From the NCBI GenBank assembly GCA_013289765.1, contig JABCZI010000002.1, positions 372,001-436,000 on the forward strand: a stretch of DNA of 64,000 bases. The letters are read 5' to 3'. The DNA comes from Acidobacteriota bacterium (GTDB taxonomy: Bacteria; Acidobacteriota; Terriglobia; Terriglobales; Acidobacteriaceae). Each line of letters starts with the position of its first letter. Position 1 is the first letter of the stretch. Shown here in pieces: positions 43,814-51,749 of the stretch. The translations under genes and the position numbers were made by a program. Under the pieces are notes generated by a model that searched no databases, had not been told where the DNA came from, and saw only the letters and a program-made list of their open reading frames with translations.

Positions 43814-44611
43814 TCACTTCATACCTTCGCGTGGATCGCGAATGCCAGAAAGCGGTGCCGCTTTCGTAATCTTATAATCTTTGTATTCGATCCAGAGATT
43901 AGCCTGGCCCCCAAGCCTTATCGAGCTCTCCGTATGATTCTCCGCGGGCAGCCAGAAATCATTCACTTTGATGTATCTGTGCCTCACTTCGGTTTTTTTA
44001 ATCCAGAAGGAAGGGTTCTTGGCTGGCTCTCCTTCGATCCGCACGACAGCGAAGTCCTTCGCGTCAACCCAGATTTTCCCGCGATAAAGAAACTTGTTCT
44101 TGGTCTTAGGCAGCAGATTGAGAACGTATTCCGGACCCTCCGGCGCGTTCTCATAGCCCGCAAACGTGAAATCGTAATTCTCCCTGCTCAATGCCGTATG
44201 CTTCCGGTTTTCTTCGTTGGCTGCTTCCTGCTCTCCCTCGAGAAGTTTCTTGAACACACGGTCGATAACAAACTTCGATCCGGTCTGGGAGACCACTTGA
44301 AACTGTTTGGAATTCGGAGCCTGGTAGGTTACGTTCACAACCATTTCTGCTTCGCGGTCGCTCGGGAATCCGCGGTACTGCATGTGGTAAATGCGAGTGC
44401 TGCTGAACTGATTCAGCGCTGCCGCTCGCTGCGCGTTTCTTTCCTCGAGTTTCCTTGCAACCTGTTCCACCGGCAACGGAGAATTCTGACTGGAAGAAGC
44501 TGTTCCTCCCGCGTCGAATTGTTGAGGAAGCGGCTGGCAGACAGCTGCCAAGCCTCCGCACAACAGCAACACAGCACTGGCTCCCCAAGGGCGAATCGTG
44601 AAATATTCCAT
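43814..44611 (-). CDS. LolA-like outer-membrane lipoprotein-sorting fold protein
   Basis: 265 residues with a signal peptide. The mature part is one beta-rich domain with alternating strands (STRIYHMQYRGFPSDREAEM; FLYRGKIWVDAKDFAVVRIE; TEVRHRYIKVNDFWLPAENH), the pattern of MucB/LolA-type half-barrels common in Acidobacteriota. No enzyme motif. It probably sits in the periplasm and may bind lipids or lipoproteins. Weak ribosome site. Confidence 0.6.
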   Translation of the reverse strand: MEYFTIRPWGASAVLLLCGGLAAVCQPLPQQFDAGGTASSSQNSPLPVEQVARKLEERNAQRAAALNQFSSTRIYHMQYRGFPSDREAEMVVNVTYQAPNSKQFQVVSQTGSKFVIDRVFKKLLEGEQEAANEENRKHTALSRENYDFTFAGYENAPEGPEYVLNLLPKTKNKFLYRGKIWVDAKDFAVVRIEGEPAKNPSFWIKKTEVRHRYIKVNDFWLPAENHTESSIRLGGQANLWIEYKDYKITKAAPLSGIRDPREGMK

Positions 44612-44840
44612 GTCTTTACTTGGATGCAGTTTATCGAAAATCGGGGATCAACGAACCGGCAGATAGCTGAATTTTGACCATTTTTCCCGCTGCGGGATTG
44701 GGCCGCTGAGAATGGGGTCTGCAAACCCCGCAGTCATTTTTAGCAAACCTCTACAACCCGGAGCTAGTTACCTTTGTGCCTCACTCGTCGGAGCTATTCC
44801 CCCTGTTCACGCTTTGTCGCAGACTGTGTTCAGGCCCCAA

Positions 44841-45206
44841 ATGCACGATATCGACCAATCAGACCGGCGTCGGCAAGATCGCATCCAGGCTGTACTGCCG
44901 GTGCGAGTTCGCGGTGTTGATACTGCCGGCGTATCGTTTGACGAACTGGCGCACACTCTCGACCTGACGCCAACTGGCGTGCGGCTGGGCGCGATTCGGC
45001 ATCAAGTGCGGGCGCTCGATACGCTGATAATTTTTTATCACCAACGCCGCATGGAATTCAAAGTGGTTTGGACCAGGCTGCTGGAGGGAACGAAGGAATA
45101 CCAGGTCGGCCTCAAGGCCTTTTCGCAACAGCAAGAAGCCTGGGGCCTCTTCCATTCGAAGGCACAGCAAATGGGAAGAGCCTCCACCGCTTCGGTCACA
45201 GCCTGA
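44841..45206 (+). CDS. PilZ-domain protein
   Basis: About 121 residues. The cyclic-di-GMP-binding RXXXR motif is in DRRRQDRIQAVLPVRVRG and the second motif, normally (D/N)XSXXG, appears as LDLTPTGVRLG with threonine for serine. A beta-barrel follows. The ATG at 44841 begins the conserved part; the open frame upstream is unlike the family. It is followed after 15 bases by a Flp pilin gene, so it may control pilus assembly or act on it. c-di-GMP binding is probable but one motif residue differs. Confidence 0.78.
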   Translation: MHDIDQSDRRRQDRIQAVLPVRVRGVDTAGVSFDELAHTLDLTPTGVRLGAIRHQVRALDTLIIFYHQRRMEFKVVWTRLLEGTKEYQVGLKAFSQQQEAWGLFHSKAQQMGRASTASVTA

Positions 45207-45221
45207 AGCCGCGAGAAAATT

Positions 45222-45386
45222 ATGTACTGCTATCTACGCACGCTCTGGTTCGATGAAGCGGGACAAGACGTCGCCGAGTATTCCGTGATGCTGGCTGTCA
45301 TCTTAGTGATTGTGGTGGCTACGGTCCGGCTGATCGGATCGAACGCCGGTAATGTGTTCTCGAACGTCGGCAGCGCGATCCAGTAG
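45222..45386 (+). CDS. Flp/Fap-type IVb pilin, orphan
   Basis: 54 residues. The type IVb prepilin signature is clear: a short leader ending in glycine (FDEAG, residue 14), then QDVAEY with glutamate at +5 and tyrosine at +6, and a hydrophobic helix (SVMLAVILVIVVATVRLIG). The prepilin peptidase should cut after Gly14. No cpa/tad secretion gene is in the window; the only neighbour is the PilZ gene 15 bases upstream. The ribosome site is weak (GAGAAAA). Short tail NVFSNVGSAIQ is typical of Flp. Confidence 0.85.
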   Translation: MYCYLRTLWFDEAGQDVAEYSVMLAVILVIVVATVRLIGSNAGNVFSNVGSAIQ

Positions 45387-45408
45387 CACAACCCGTAGCA
45401 TAAGATGT

Positions 45409-45438
45409 GTGTCGGCTTCTTAGAAGACTGTCCGACAC
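45409..45438. terminator. Hairpin between the Flp gene and ctaB
   Basis: Arms GTGTCGG and CCGACAC enclose a 16-base loop that can itself pair (CTTCT/AGAAG). It lies between the convergent flp and ctaB genes and may end both transcripts. No T run. Confidence 0.5.
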
Positions 45439-45450
45439 GTTCTGCAAAGC

Positions 45451-46386
45451 TTAGGGCCTTGTCGAATTTCCCATCATGAGTACGAATAGCAACGGAAGAT
45501 AGATCACCGTCGCTTGCAACACATGACGGGCCAACATCTTGGATCGCGGGCTATTGATCGGCAACTTGAGAAACGCGAGTCGAGCGCCAAAATAGAAAAG
45601 AGCTATACCCAGAATCACCGCTCCTACTAAATAAATCTTCCCCGCCATTCCAAAAAAACTGGGCAAAACGCTAAGCGGAATTAGAATCAGCGAATAAGCC
45701 ACAATGCGCCGCGCCGTCGACCGTCCATCGTCTTCCACCACTGGCAGCATGCGAATCCCACCACTCGCGTAATCCTCCCGGTAAAGCCATGCGATAGAGA
45801 AGAAATGCGGGAACTGCCACACAAACAGGATGCCAAACAAGATCAGCGTTCCCCACTCCAGATGCCCGCGGGCTGCCGTCCAACCCAAGACTCCGGGCAT
45901 AGCTCCAGGAAAAGCTCCCACGAATGTACAGATTGGAGAGACTCGCTTTAGTGGCGTATAAGCCGCCAGGTACACAACCGAAGTCAGAAACGTCAACAGC
46001 CCTGTCAGGGGATTAGTGAAAACCGCCAGATAGATTGAGCCTCCTACCGCGGCCAGCAATCCCGCAGTAGTTGCGTGAAGCAGGCTCATACGGCCTGCCG
46101 GGAGCGGACGCTGCGCCGTACGGCGCATCTTCGCGTCCACCTTATATTCCATCACTTCATTCAGCGCTGCCGTTCCGCTGGAGACTAACCCGATTCCCAG
46201 CAAAGCGTGGAGCAGTCCCCATGACAACGAAGAAACGCCCGCCTTCTGCGCGCCGAAATAATAACCACACCATGCGGTCATTACGATCAAAGTGGTCACG
46301 CGCAGCTTCATCAGTTCGGCATAGTCGCGTAATAGGGATGTTGCTTGCCTGCGAAATAAAACCAGGGGTTGGGTCATCGTGCTCAT
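45451..46386 (-). CDS. ctaB: Heme O synthase (protoheme IX farnesyltransferase)
   Basis: Adds a farnesyl group to heme B, needed for heme O/A of cytochrome oxidases. 311 residues with about eight membrane helices. Aspartate-rich UbiA motifs: the first is NEVMEYKVDAKMRRTAQRPL, the second WLYREDYASGGIRML. It lies near the cox operon, divergently oriented, supporting a role in its assembly. No ctaA (heme A synthase) is seen in the window. No ribosome site is evident before either of the two nearby ATG codons. Confidence 0.95.
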   Translation of the reverse strand: MSTMTQPLVLFRRQATSLLRDYAELMKLRVTTLIVMTAWCGYYFGAQKAGVSSLSWGLLHALLGIGLVSSGTAALNEVMEYKVDAKMRRTAQRPLPAGRMSLLHATTAGLLAAVGGSIYLAVFTNPLTGLLTFLTSVVYLAAYTPLKRVSPICTFVGAFPGAMPGVLGWTAARGHLEWGTLILFGILFVWQFPHFFSIAWLYREDYASGGIRMLPVVEDDGRSTARRIVAYSLILIPLSVLPSFFGMAGKIYLVGAVILGIALFYFGARLAFLKLPINSPRSKMLARHVLQATVIYLPLLFVLMMGNSTRP

Positions 46387-46393
46387 AAGAAAT

Positions 46394-46519
46394 TTAGGAA
46401 GTCAGTGGTGTGGTTGTCCTACCGTTCTTGGCGGACTCAGATTTCGTTACCAGCCCAGCAAACAGAGCAGTCCCCACAAGACCGCCCGTAAATCCCAAGG
46501 ATTGCAGAGTTACTCTCAT
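46394..46519 (-). CDS. Possible 41-residue membrane peptide before ctaB
   Basis: An ATG-started frame of 41 codons with one hydrophobic segment (LGFTGGLVGTALFAGLV) and a basic, Thr-rich tail, ending eight bases before ctaB. There is no strong ribosome site and no recognised family, so it may be chance. Confidence 0.3.
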   Translation of the reverse strand: MRVTLQSLGFTGGLVGTALFAGLVTKSESAKNGRTTTPLTS

Positions 46520-46596
46520 GGCTTTCGAAAGTCAAGTCAAAACTCAACTCCGGCGCTGTTGCAAGCCTCGACCCATGGATTATTAACCTCGAACTC

Positions 46597-47910
46597 CTAT
46601 TGGGTCGCCGCAGACGCAATCGGATTAAAAGTTTCCGGCGGATCGAAAAAACACTGATGCCAAAGAGCCGCATCCGACAACTTCCCCGCCTTCCACTGCT
46701 GCAGCGTGGGCAGCGTCGCGGCGATCATTCCTCCATCAACCGAATCGAAGATCAGCACGATTCCTGCCAACTCCTGCGATTTCTGCGCCAGTTCCGCATA
46801 ATTCTTGTCCAGCAGGGACTTGGCAAACTCCAGTCGGAGTTGAGGGCCTGTATCCTTTGAGTCGTTTATCTTCTCTACGGATACAATCTTAACCGTCTTG
46901 CCCCGCAGCGGCGCCCAATCTCCCGGGAACGGAGCCTTTTCTTCCCGCGTCACATGAAACAGATCGGCGGCCACAGGCGCATTCCCTGCCGGGGTTGGCA
47001 AATCGCTGTCCGGAATGCTGTCGGGCATTTCCAGATTGTTGCGCCAGATCCACCCCCGCGACAGCCCGGAAATCCGCACGTGTACCCAGTCCCGATTAAA
47101 TTCCAGCATCTCGAACTCATCGTGAGCGCTGGCCAGGAACAATGTCTTGGCGGTTAAACTCGCTGTCCCCACCACCGGGGTTCCCGATTTCTTTACCGCG
47201 ACCAAATTCTTCGGATGCGCCTGATTCTTAAGAAGCTCCTCCAGGCTCGCCGCTTCGGCTTGTAAACCGCCCGGATCGTTGTCTGCCGCTTTTTTTGGTC
47301 CGGCTTGCGCCGCGGCTTTCTCCTGCTCAGCCAAGCCCTCTGCCAGAGACGAAGAGATCCCCCCACCCGTTTGTGGAATTCTGGGTACCGGCGCCGAAAT
47401 CGCGGGCTCGGCTGCAGCAGAACTCTTTGCCGATCGTGTCGCCTCAACCGTCGCTCGCGAACCGGAACCAACCTGCTTCGCCCGGATGCCAAGCTGTTCA
47501 GCCAATTGATCCAACAGGTCCGCTTCCAACCGCCCGTTCGAGGTCAGCACCTGATATCCGGAGCGGCCGGCCACCGGATCGGCATACCAAGCCGTCACTT
47601 GTACGCTCACCCTCACCACCGATCCGCCGGAGGGTGTGGAGCTTACCTGGAACTTAGATTGGTAATATCCGCGCTGATAGCGATCCAATGGATGATCTGC
47701 CGCGGTCGCGAACCCATCTACTACCGGAAGCCGTCCCGCAGTCGAGGCCTGCATTTCTTTCAGGATCTTCTCCACCACGGCCTTGGATTGCGGAAAGCTG
47801 CGCTCTGCGTCGCCACTCTGCGCCAAGCTGGTTTCCGCTCCGCAAAAGAAAACGAAAGAAAGCGCTAGCGCCGCACTAAAGATGCTTACTTTCGCCCAGC
47901 CAAACTTCAT
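46597..47910 (-). CDS. Secreted SH3-like domain protein
   Basis: 437 residues with a signal peptide. I do not recognise a family over its whole length. An N-terminal alpha-beta part (YYQSKFQVSSTPSGGSVVRV) is followed by an Ala/Ser-rich linker and a bacterial SH3-like domain (VVGTASLTAKTLFLASAHDEFEM; WVHVRISGLSRGWIW, about 240-300), then a C-terminal globular part. Translation overlaps the preceding gene by four bases (ATGA). Both gene products share an SH3-like design and may act together in the periplasm. Confidence 0.65.
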   Translation of the reverse strand: MKFGWAKVSIFSAALALSFVFFCGAETSLAQSGDAERSFPQSKAVVEKILKEMQASTAGRLPVVDGFATAADHPLDRYQRGYYQSKFQVSSTPSGGSVVRVSVQVTAWYADPVAGRSGYQVLTSNGRLEADLLDQLAEQLGIRAKQVGSGSRATVEATRSAKSSAAAEPAISAPVPRIPQTGGGISSSLAEGLAEQEKAAAQAGPKKAADNDPGGLQAEAASLEELLKNQAHPKNLVAVKKSGTPVVGTASLTAKTLFLASAHDEFEMLEFNRDWVHVRISGLSRGWIWRNNLEMPDSIPDSDLPTPAGNAPVAADLFHVTREEKAPFPGDWAPLRGKTVKIVSVEKINDSKDTGPQLRLEFAKSLLDKNYAELAQKSQELAGIVLIFDSVDGGMIAATLPTLQQWKAGKLSDAALWHQCFFDPPETFNPIASAATQ

Positions 47911-48944
47911 GGCTGCTCCAGTTCATCGCGCTGCATCCATCCGTGCTGCCCGTCGTGAGTCTCCACGCCGTACCAGTAAGGCGTGGAAATCAGAATCAGC
48001 ACTTCCGTACCTGTGGTCAGAGACTGCAACGTACCCGCAGTGTGGAATGGCGCGGATTTCAGCGGTGCGCCCGGCGCCTTCACCAATCGCGCCACTTGCT
48101 TGCGGAGATCTTTGACGTGTTCTTCCAGGCTTTGCCCAGAAGCAAGCGGGCCGGGCCGAGGTTGAATTGGCGCCGCAGCTTCGGACGCCGCAGTGTCAGC
48201 GGGTTGAGGATCGAGAGATTGCGAAGTAGAAGTGGAACTGGAGGATATTTCTGCCGGCAAATCGGCTGAGGCCACGGATTCTGCTGGGGGTGCCGGTTCC
48301 GTCGAGTAGGAAGGCCCAACCGGGAACGCACCCTGCGAATTATCGACGGGCTTGCCCTTCGGCACGACGAAGTCCCGCTTTTTCTTCTGCAGCTCCGCCC
48401 GCTCCCGGTTCGCTTCTTCCGTCTGTTGTTTCATCACCTCGATCGCCTCAAGGTGTTCCTGAATATCTTTGTACTCGGCGCTTTCAACTGATCCATCGGA
48501 TTGATGTACCGTGTGGCGGAAGTCTTCCTTGAAAAGCGCATCGATGCGCAAAACAGTATTCTTGTCGCCCTGCGGTTGCACCACGTACCGCACTGCCAAA
48601 GTTCCCACATCCCCGCCATCCTTGAAGTTGCGAGGATCGATTGCGCCCTCGCGAACCTTGTAGAAGACCTTCCCTCCCTCGCTCCATGAGGGAAACACAG
48701 CGGAGGAGGAGGAGGGTTTCGCGCCTGCGATGAATTCGTCCTTGTTGTATTCTTTCGAACCGCGAATCAAGCCGTTTTGCGAAATATCGGTGACTACCTG
48801 CTCGACTTCGCTTGGCGCCAGGGGGATGTTTACGATCAACCCTTCACCGTAGCTCAATTTGTTTTTCCCGCCGGCAGCCGCCAGCGTTGCAGCTAAAAGG
48901 ACTATCGGCACGGCAAGAAATCCGCGAAGAGGGGTGGTCCACAT
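47907..48944 (-). CDS. Secreted protein with C-terminal SH3-like domain
   Basis: About 345 residues. Signal peptide (MWTTPLRGFLAVPIVLLAAT). An alpha-beta domain (SEVEQVVTDISQNGLIRG; GTLAVRYVVQPQGDKNTVLRID) is followed by a coiled coil, a long Ser/Pro/Ala-rich linker and a C-terminal SH3-like domain ending near YGVETHDGQHGWMQRDELE. ATG 48944 is chosen as the start of the signal peptide; the frame is open upstream to 49043. Function unknown. Confidence 0.6.
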   Translation of the reverse strand: MWTTPLRGFLAVPIVLLAATLAAAGGKNKLSYGEGLIVNIPLAPSEVEQVVTDISQNGLIRGSKEYNKDEFIAGAKPSSSSAVFPSWSEGGKVFYKVREGAIDPRNFKDGGDVGTLAVRYVVQPQGDKNTVLRIDALFKEDFRHTVHQSDGSVESAEYKDIQEHLEAIEVMKQQTEEANRERAELQKKKRDFVVPKGKPVDNSQGAFPVGPSYSTEPAPPAESVASADLPAEISSSSTSTSQSLDPQPADTAASEAAAPIQPRPGPLASGQSLEEHVKDLRKQVARLVKAPGAPLKSAPFHTAGTLQSLTTGTEVLILISTPYWYGVETHDGQHGWMQRDELEQP

Positions 48945-49257
48945 CAATGCCTTGGTAGCGTGAGCAATCACGCCAACACCTTTCCTGATTTTAGTGCTAG
49001 AAAAACTCTGCCTGCGACTTCGACAGCCCATCTGCCAGTCCACTCGTGAACTCCGTTGTGCAACTTTAGAGAGTCTCGTACTCGGGACACAACGCTGTCA
49101 ACTCTGGCCCCCAACTTCTCTGCGATCATGGAATGTAAAGTTTTTTGTCATGCCGTTGTAAAAAAATTGTTAAAACTACTTGCACTTCCTCTTTCGGGCG
49201 TAGTAGGATTTCGCGCGGTAGGGTGGTAGAACCTTTGTGACTTTTTCTTTTTGGCAT

Positions 49258-49280
49258 AAAATGCGAGGGGTTCGCATTTT
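49258..49280 (+). terminator. Hairpin with T-rich flank upstream of the cytochrome-porin gene
   Basis: AAAATGCGA and TCGCATTTT pair around a GGGGT loop, followed by TCGC and seven T residues. It lies 91 bases before the start codon. It could be a terminator or attenuator in the leader, or a regulatory stem. Confidence 0.5.
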
Positions 49281-49334
49281 TCGCTTTTTTTCCGCAAGTA
49301 TCTGCTATATGTGTTAGCTCATTTTTCAAACAAA

Positions 49335-49348
49335 CAGATCGTGATCTG
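49335..49348. promoter_or_regulatory. Inverted repeat, possible operator
   Basis: CAGATC-GT-GATCTG is a perfect 14-base palindrome 22 bases before the start codon of the cytochrome-porin gene. It could be an operator for a regulator of the respiratory operon; the binding protein is unknown. Confidence 0.35.
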
Positions 49349-49370
49349 ATCTTTGCCGAGGAGTCCGGCC

Positions 49371-50801
49371 ATGCGCGTTTCGAGTTATTCGCGTCTTCGT
49401 GATGTTTCCTACTTTGGTTCATTGGTCCTGTTCGCCGTAACCGTCATGCTCGCATGCAGCCCTCGCGCCAATGCCTTGCCGGCCTTCGCCCGAAAATATG
49501 GCCTGCGTTGCTCGGCTTGCCACGAGTCTTGGCCCATGCTGAATTACTTCGGCCAGAAATTTAAGGACAACGGCTACCAACTGATGAACGACCGCGATGC
49601 TCCGATCTGGCAAAATCCCAGCTATTGGCCGGTCACCTTCCGCATTACCCCCATCTGGCATCGCGTCAGCACCGGCAAAGTGATGGTTGACACTTACGGA
49701 TCGAACGGCGCGGGCGGTTCCGTGGTCACCGGATCGACGCTGCAACGCGTCAGCAATTCCGGTTTCGACATTAGCGGACTCGACTTCCACACCGGCGGCA
49801 CACTCGAGAAAAATATCTCCTTCTACGTGTTGCCGTCCTCGAATAACGCAGCTCAATTTCACTTCGAGACCGTCATGGGTAGGTTGGACAATCTCTTTGG
49901 CAGTTCCTGGCTGAACGTGAAGCTGGGTAAGTTCGAGCTCGACAACCTGCTGTCCGAAAAGCGCATTCTCACCCTCACTGGCAACGGCGGCATTTACCAG
50001 CTCTATCACTTCAGGCCGCAGGGTGACGGAAACGTCTTCGGTCAAATGGGAGACAATCAGCTCGGCCTCGAGGTGATGGGGCACTCCTGGAATGACCGAA
50101 CCCGTTATTCCGCGGCCTTGTTGAGCTCCGTCGACGGGCAGGTAGGATTGCCCTACGGATCCAATGCATATTCTGGATTCTTCACGTTTAGCCAAGCCTT
50201 CGACACGGGCAAGGCGGGAGTGCAGCGCATCGGAGCCTATGCCTTCGTCGGTGAAGCTCCAACCAACTGGCTCACGCAAACAGGTCCCAACGGGGCGACG
50301 GTAATTCCGGGCGCAGTCGGAAATAAGTCTTTCAGCCGCGAAGGTTTTGTAGGGCAATTTTACTTTGGCCAGCATGTCGATCTTCAGGTCGTAACCCAAC
50401 ATGGCCAGGATAGCGTCTGGTTCGGACAGGGCTACGGTGACTTTATCGATGGCGTCGCCAGCGGTAACAACACGACCGGGACGACGCTAGCTGCGGGTGC
50501 GCAGGCTCCGAGTTGGAACGGCGTGTTGGTCGAGCCTCACTACATCTACAGTCCTCAGCTCATTTTCATCGGCCGCTTCGAAACCATTCGCATGTCACAA
50601 CAATCGACCCCCGGCACGGCCTCCAACTTTGGCAACATTTCTACCTACACGATCGGCTACCGTTATAACCCGTTCATGACCAGTCGCGCGGGTTTTGCCT
50701 GGCACAATGAGTACAACTGGCTGCATCAGGACGGCACCGCGCCCGATGGCACCAACCTCAATACCAGTGAGCTGTTGATGGGCTTTGACTTTGACTTCTA
50801 G
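49371..50801 (+). CDS. Cyc2-like fused monoheme cytochrome c/outer-membrane beta-barrel
   Basis: 476 residues. Signal peptide about 1-35 (cleavage after RANA). Immediately after it comes one heme-binding motif, CSACH at 47-51, in the context FARKYGLRCSACHESWPMLN and FGQKFKDNGYQL. From about 80 on the sequence is beta-barrel-like, with alternating hydrophobic and polar residues and many Gly/Asn/aromatic residues, ending in phenylalanine (GFDFDF), the outer-membrane barrel signature. Length and layout match the cytochrome-porin Cyc2 (about 485 residues) of iron oxidisers. GAGGAG precedes ATG 49371. First gene of the respiratory operon. An electron conduit through the outer membrane is inferred. 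Confidence 0.72.
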   Translation: MRVSSYSRLRDVSYFGSLVLFAVTVMLACSPRANALPAFARKYGLRCSACHESWPMLNYFGQKFKDNGYQLMNDRDAPIWQNPSYWPVTFRITPIWHRVSTGKVMVDTYGSNGAGGSVVTGSTLQRVSNSGFDISGLDFHTGGTLEKNISFYVLPSSNNAAQFHFETVMGRLDNLFGSSWLNVKLGKFELDNLLSEKRILTLTGNGGIYQLYHFRPQGDGNVFGQMGDNQLGLEVMGHSWNDRTRYSAALLSSVDGQVGLPYGSNAYSGFFTFSQAFDTGKAGVQRIGAYAFVGEAPTNWLTQTGPNGATVIPGAVGNKSFSREGFVGQFYFGQHVDLQVVTQHGQDSVWFGQGYGDFIDGVASGNNTTGTTLAAGAQAPSWNGVLVEPHYIYSPQLIFIGRFETIRMSQQSTPGTASNFGNISTYTIGYRYNPFMTSRAGFAWHNEYNWLHQDGTAPDGTNLNTSELLMGFDFDF

Positions 50802-50826
50802 ACTTTGATCTTCAGTGAGGGATAGC

Positions 50827-51696
50827 ATGCAACGGAATAATTTGCGGAAGTGGTCATCGGTCTTCGGTGCAGCTGCGGTCGTGGCGTTCGCTATGCCGTC
50901 CTCGGCGCAGCAGACAAAGTACGACTTTGAAACCCGCATGAATATCGAAAGCCATGTGGGAAACATCACTGGCCATGCCAAAGACGCCAAGCCGGATTAC
51001 CGCCGTTATTGCGTGGGATGTCACGGCGAATTAGGCGACGGCAACGGCGAGAACTTCCCCTGGGTCGATCCCAAGCCTCGTAATTTTCAATTGGGCGTCT
51101 TTAAGTGCCGCTCCACTCCGACCGGAACTTTGCCCACCGACCAGGATCTTTTCGATAGCATCGGTCGCGGCTTCGACCGCTCTAACATGCCCCAATGGAG
51201 CACCTTCACCAAGCAAGAGCGCACCGACCTCGTGGCTTGGGTCAAGCACTTCTCGCCGCGCTGGGTAGGTGAGAAGCCCGGCACCCCGATTACCATTCCA
51301 CCCGAACCGGAAGTCACGCCCGAGCGCATCAAGGCCGGACGGGAAGTCTTCGCCCGCGTGCAGTGCTGGAAATGCCACGGCGTGCTCGGTCAGGGCGATG
51401 GACCATCCGCCGCTACTCTTACGGATGATCTTGGCCGTCCCATCGCGCCTTTCAATTTTGCCGAAGGCGCTCGCCCCAAGTGTGGCGATACCGATAAGGA
51501 CATCTACAGAATCTTCATGACTGGCCTGGACGGTACTCCAATGCCTTCCTTTGCCGACAACATCAAGCCCGACGAAGCCTGGGATCTGGTTTTCTATCTG
51601 CGTACGCTTATGTCCCAGCACAGCAAAGAAAAAGCCATGGCGAAACAACTCGGCTTGAAACCAGTTGATCCAAATGCTCCGGCGGGACAACAGTAG
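50827..51696 (+). CDS. Periplasmic diheme cytochrome c
   Basis: About 289 residues with a signal peptide ending near PSSAQQ. Two class I c-type heme sites: CVGCHGELGDGNG (about 62-74) and CWKCHGVLGQGDG (about 183-195), with methionine axial-ligand candidates in SNMPQW and TPMPSF. This CHG-GDG type resembles cytochrome c4 or cbb3 subunit III. GAGGG stands five bases before ATG 50827. It follows the cytochrome-porin by 25 bases and probably passes electrons from outer membrane to oxidase. Confidence 0.9.
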   Translation: MQRNNLRKWSSVFGAAAVVAFAMPSSAQQTKYDFETRMNIESHVGNITGHAKDAKPDYRRYCVGCHGELGDGNGENFPWVDPKPRNFQLGVFKCRSTPTGTLPTDQDLFDSIGRGFDRSNMPQWSTFTKQERTDLVAWVKHFSPRWVGEKPGTPITIPPEPEVTPERIKAGREVFARVQCWKCHGVLGQGDGPSAATLTDDLGRPIAPFNFAEGARPKCGDTDKDIYRIFMTGLDGTPMPSFADNIKPDEAWDLVFYLRTLMSQHSKEKAMAKQLGLKPVDPNAPAGQQ

Positions 51697-51749
51697 GTTT
51701 AAAATGGCATCAAATGGATCACCTACGTAGTTCCTAAGGAGAGATTTTT

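Larger units (their letters stand above)
48945..49370. other. AT-rich divergent control region of the respiratory operon
   Basis: 426 bases, distinctly more AT-rich than the rest of the window, with no supported gene. It should hold promoters for both directions. Visible structures are a hairpin (49258-49280) and a short inverted repeat close to the cytochrome-porin start (49335-49348). No sigma-54 site with correct spacing was found. Confidence 0.6.

Noticed and set aside
44690..44800. GCAAACC-containing leader before the PilZ gene, thought of as a c-di-GMP riboswitch
   Set aside because: The GAAA tetraloop, its receptor and the GGGACGCAAAGCC segment of the GEMM motif are missing; only short chance matches remain.
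49419..50402. A 327-codon open frame on the minus strand
   Set aside because: Antisense to the cytochrome-porin gene, which has clear signal peptide, heme motif and barrel end.
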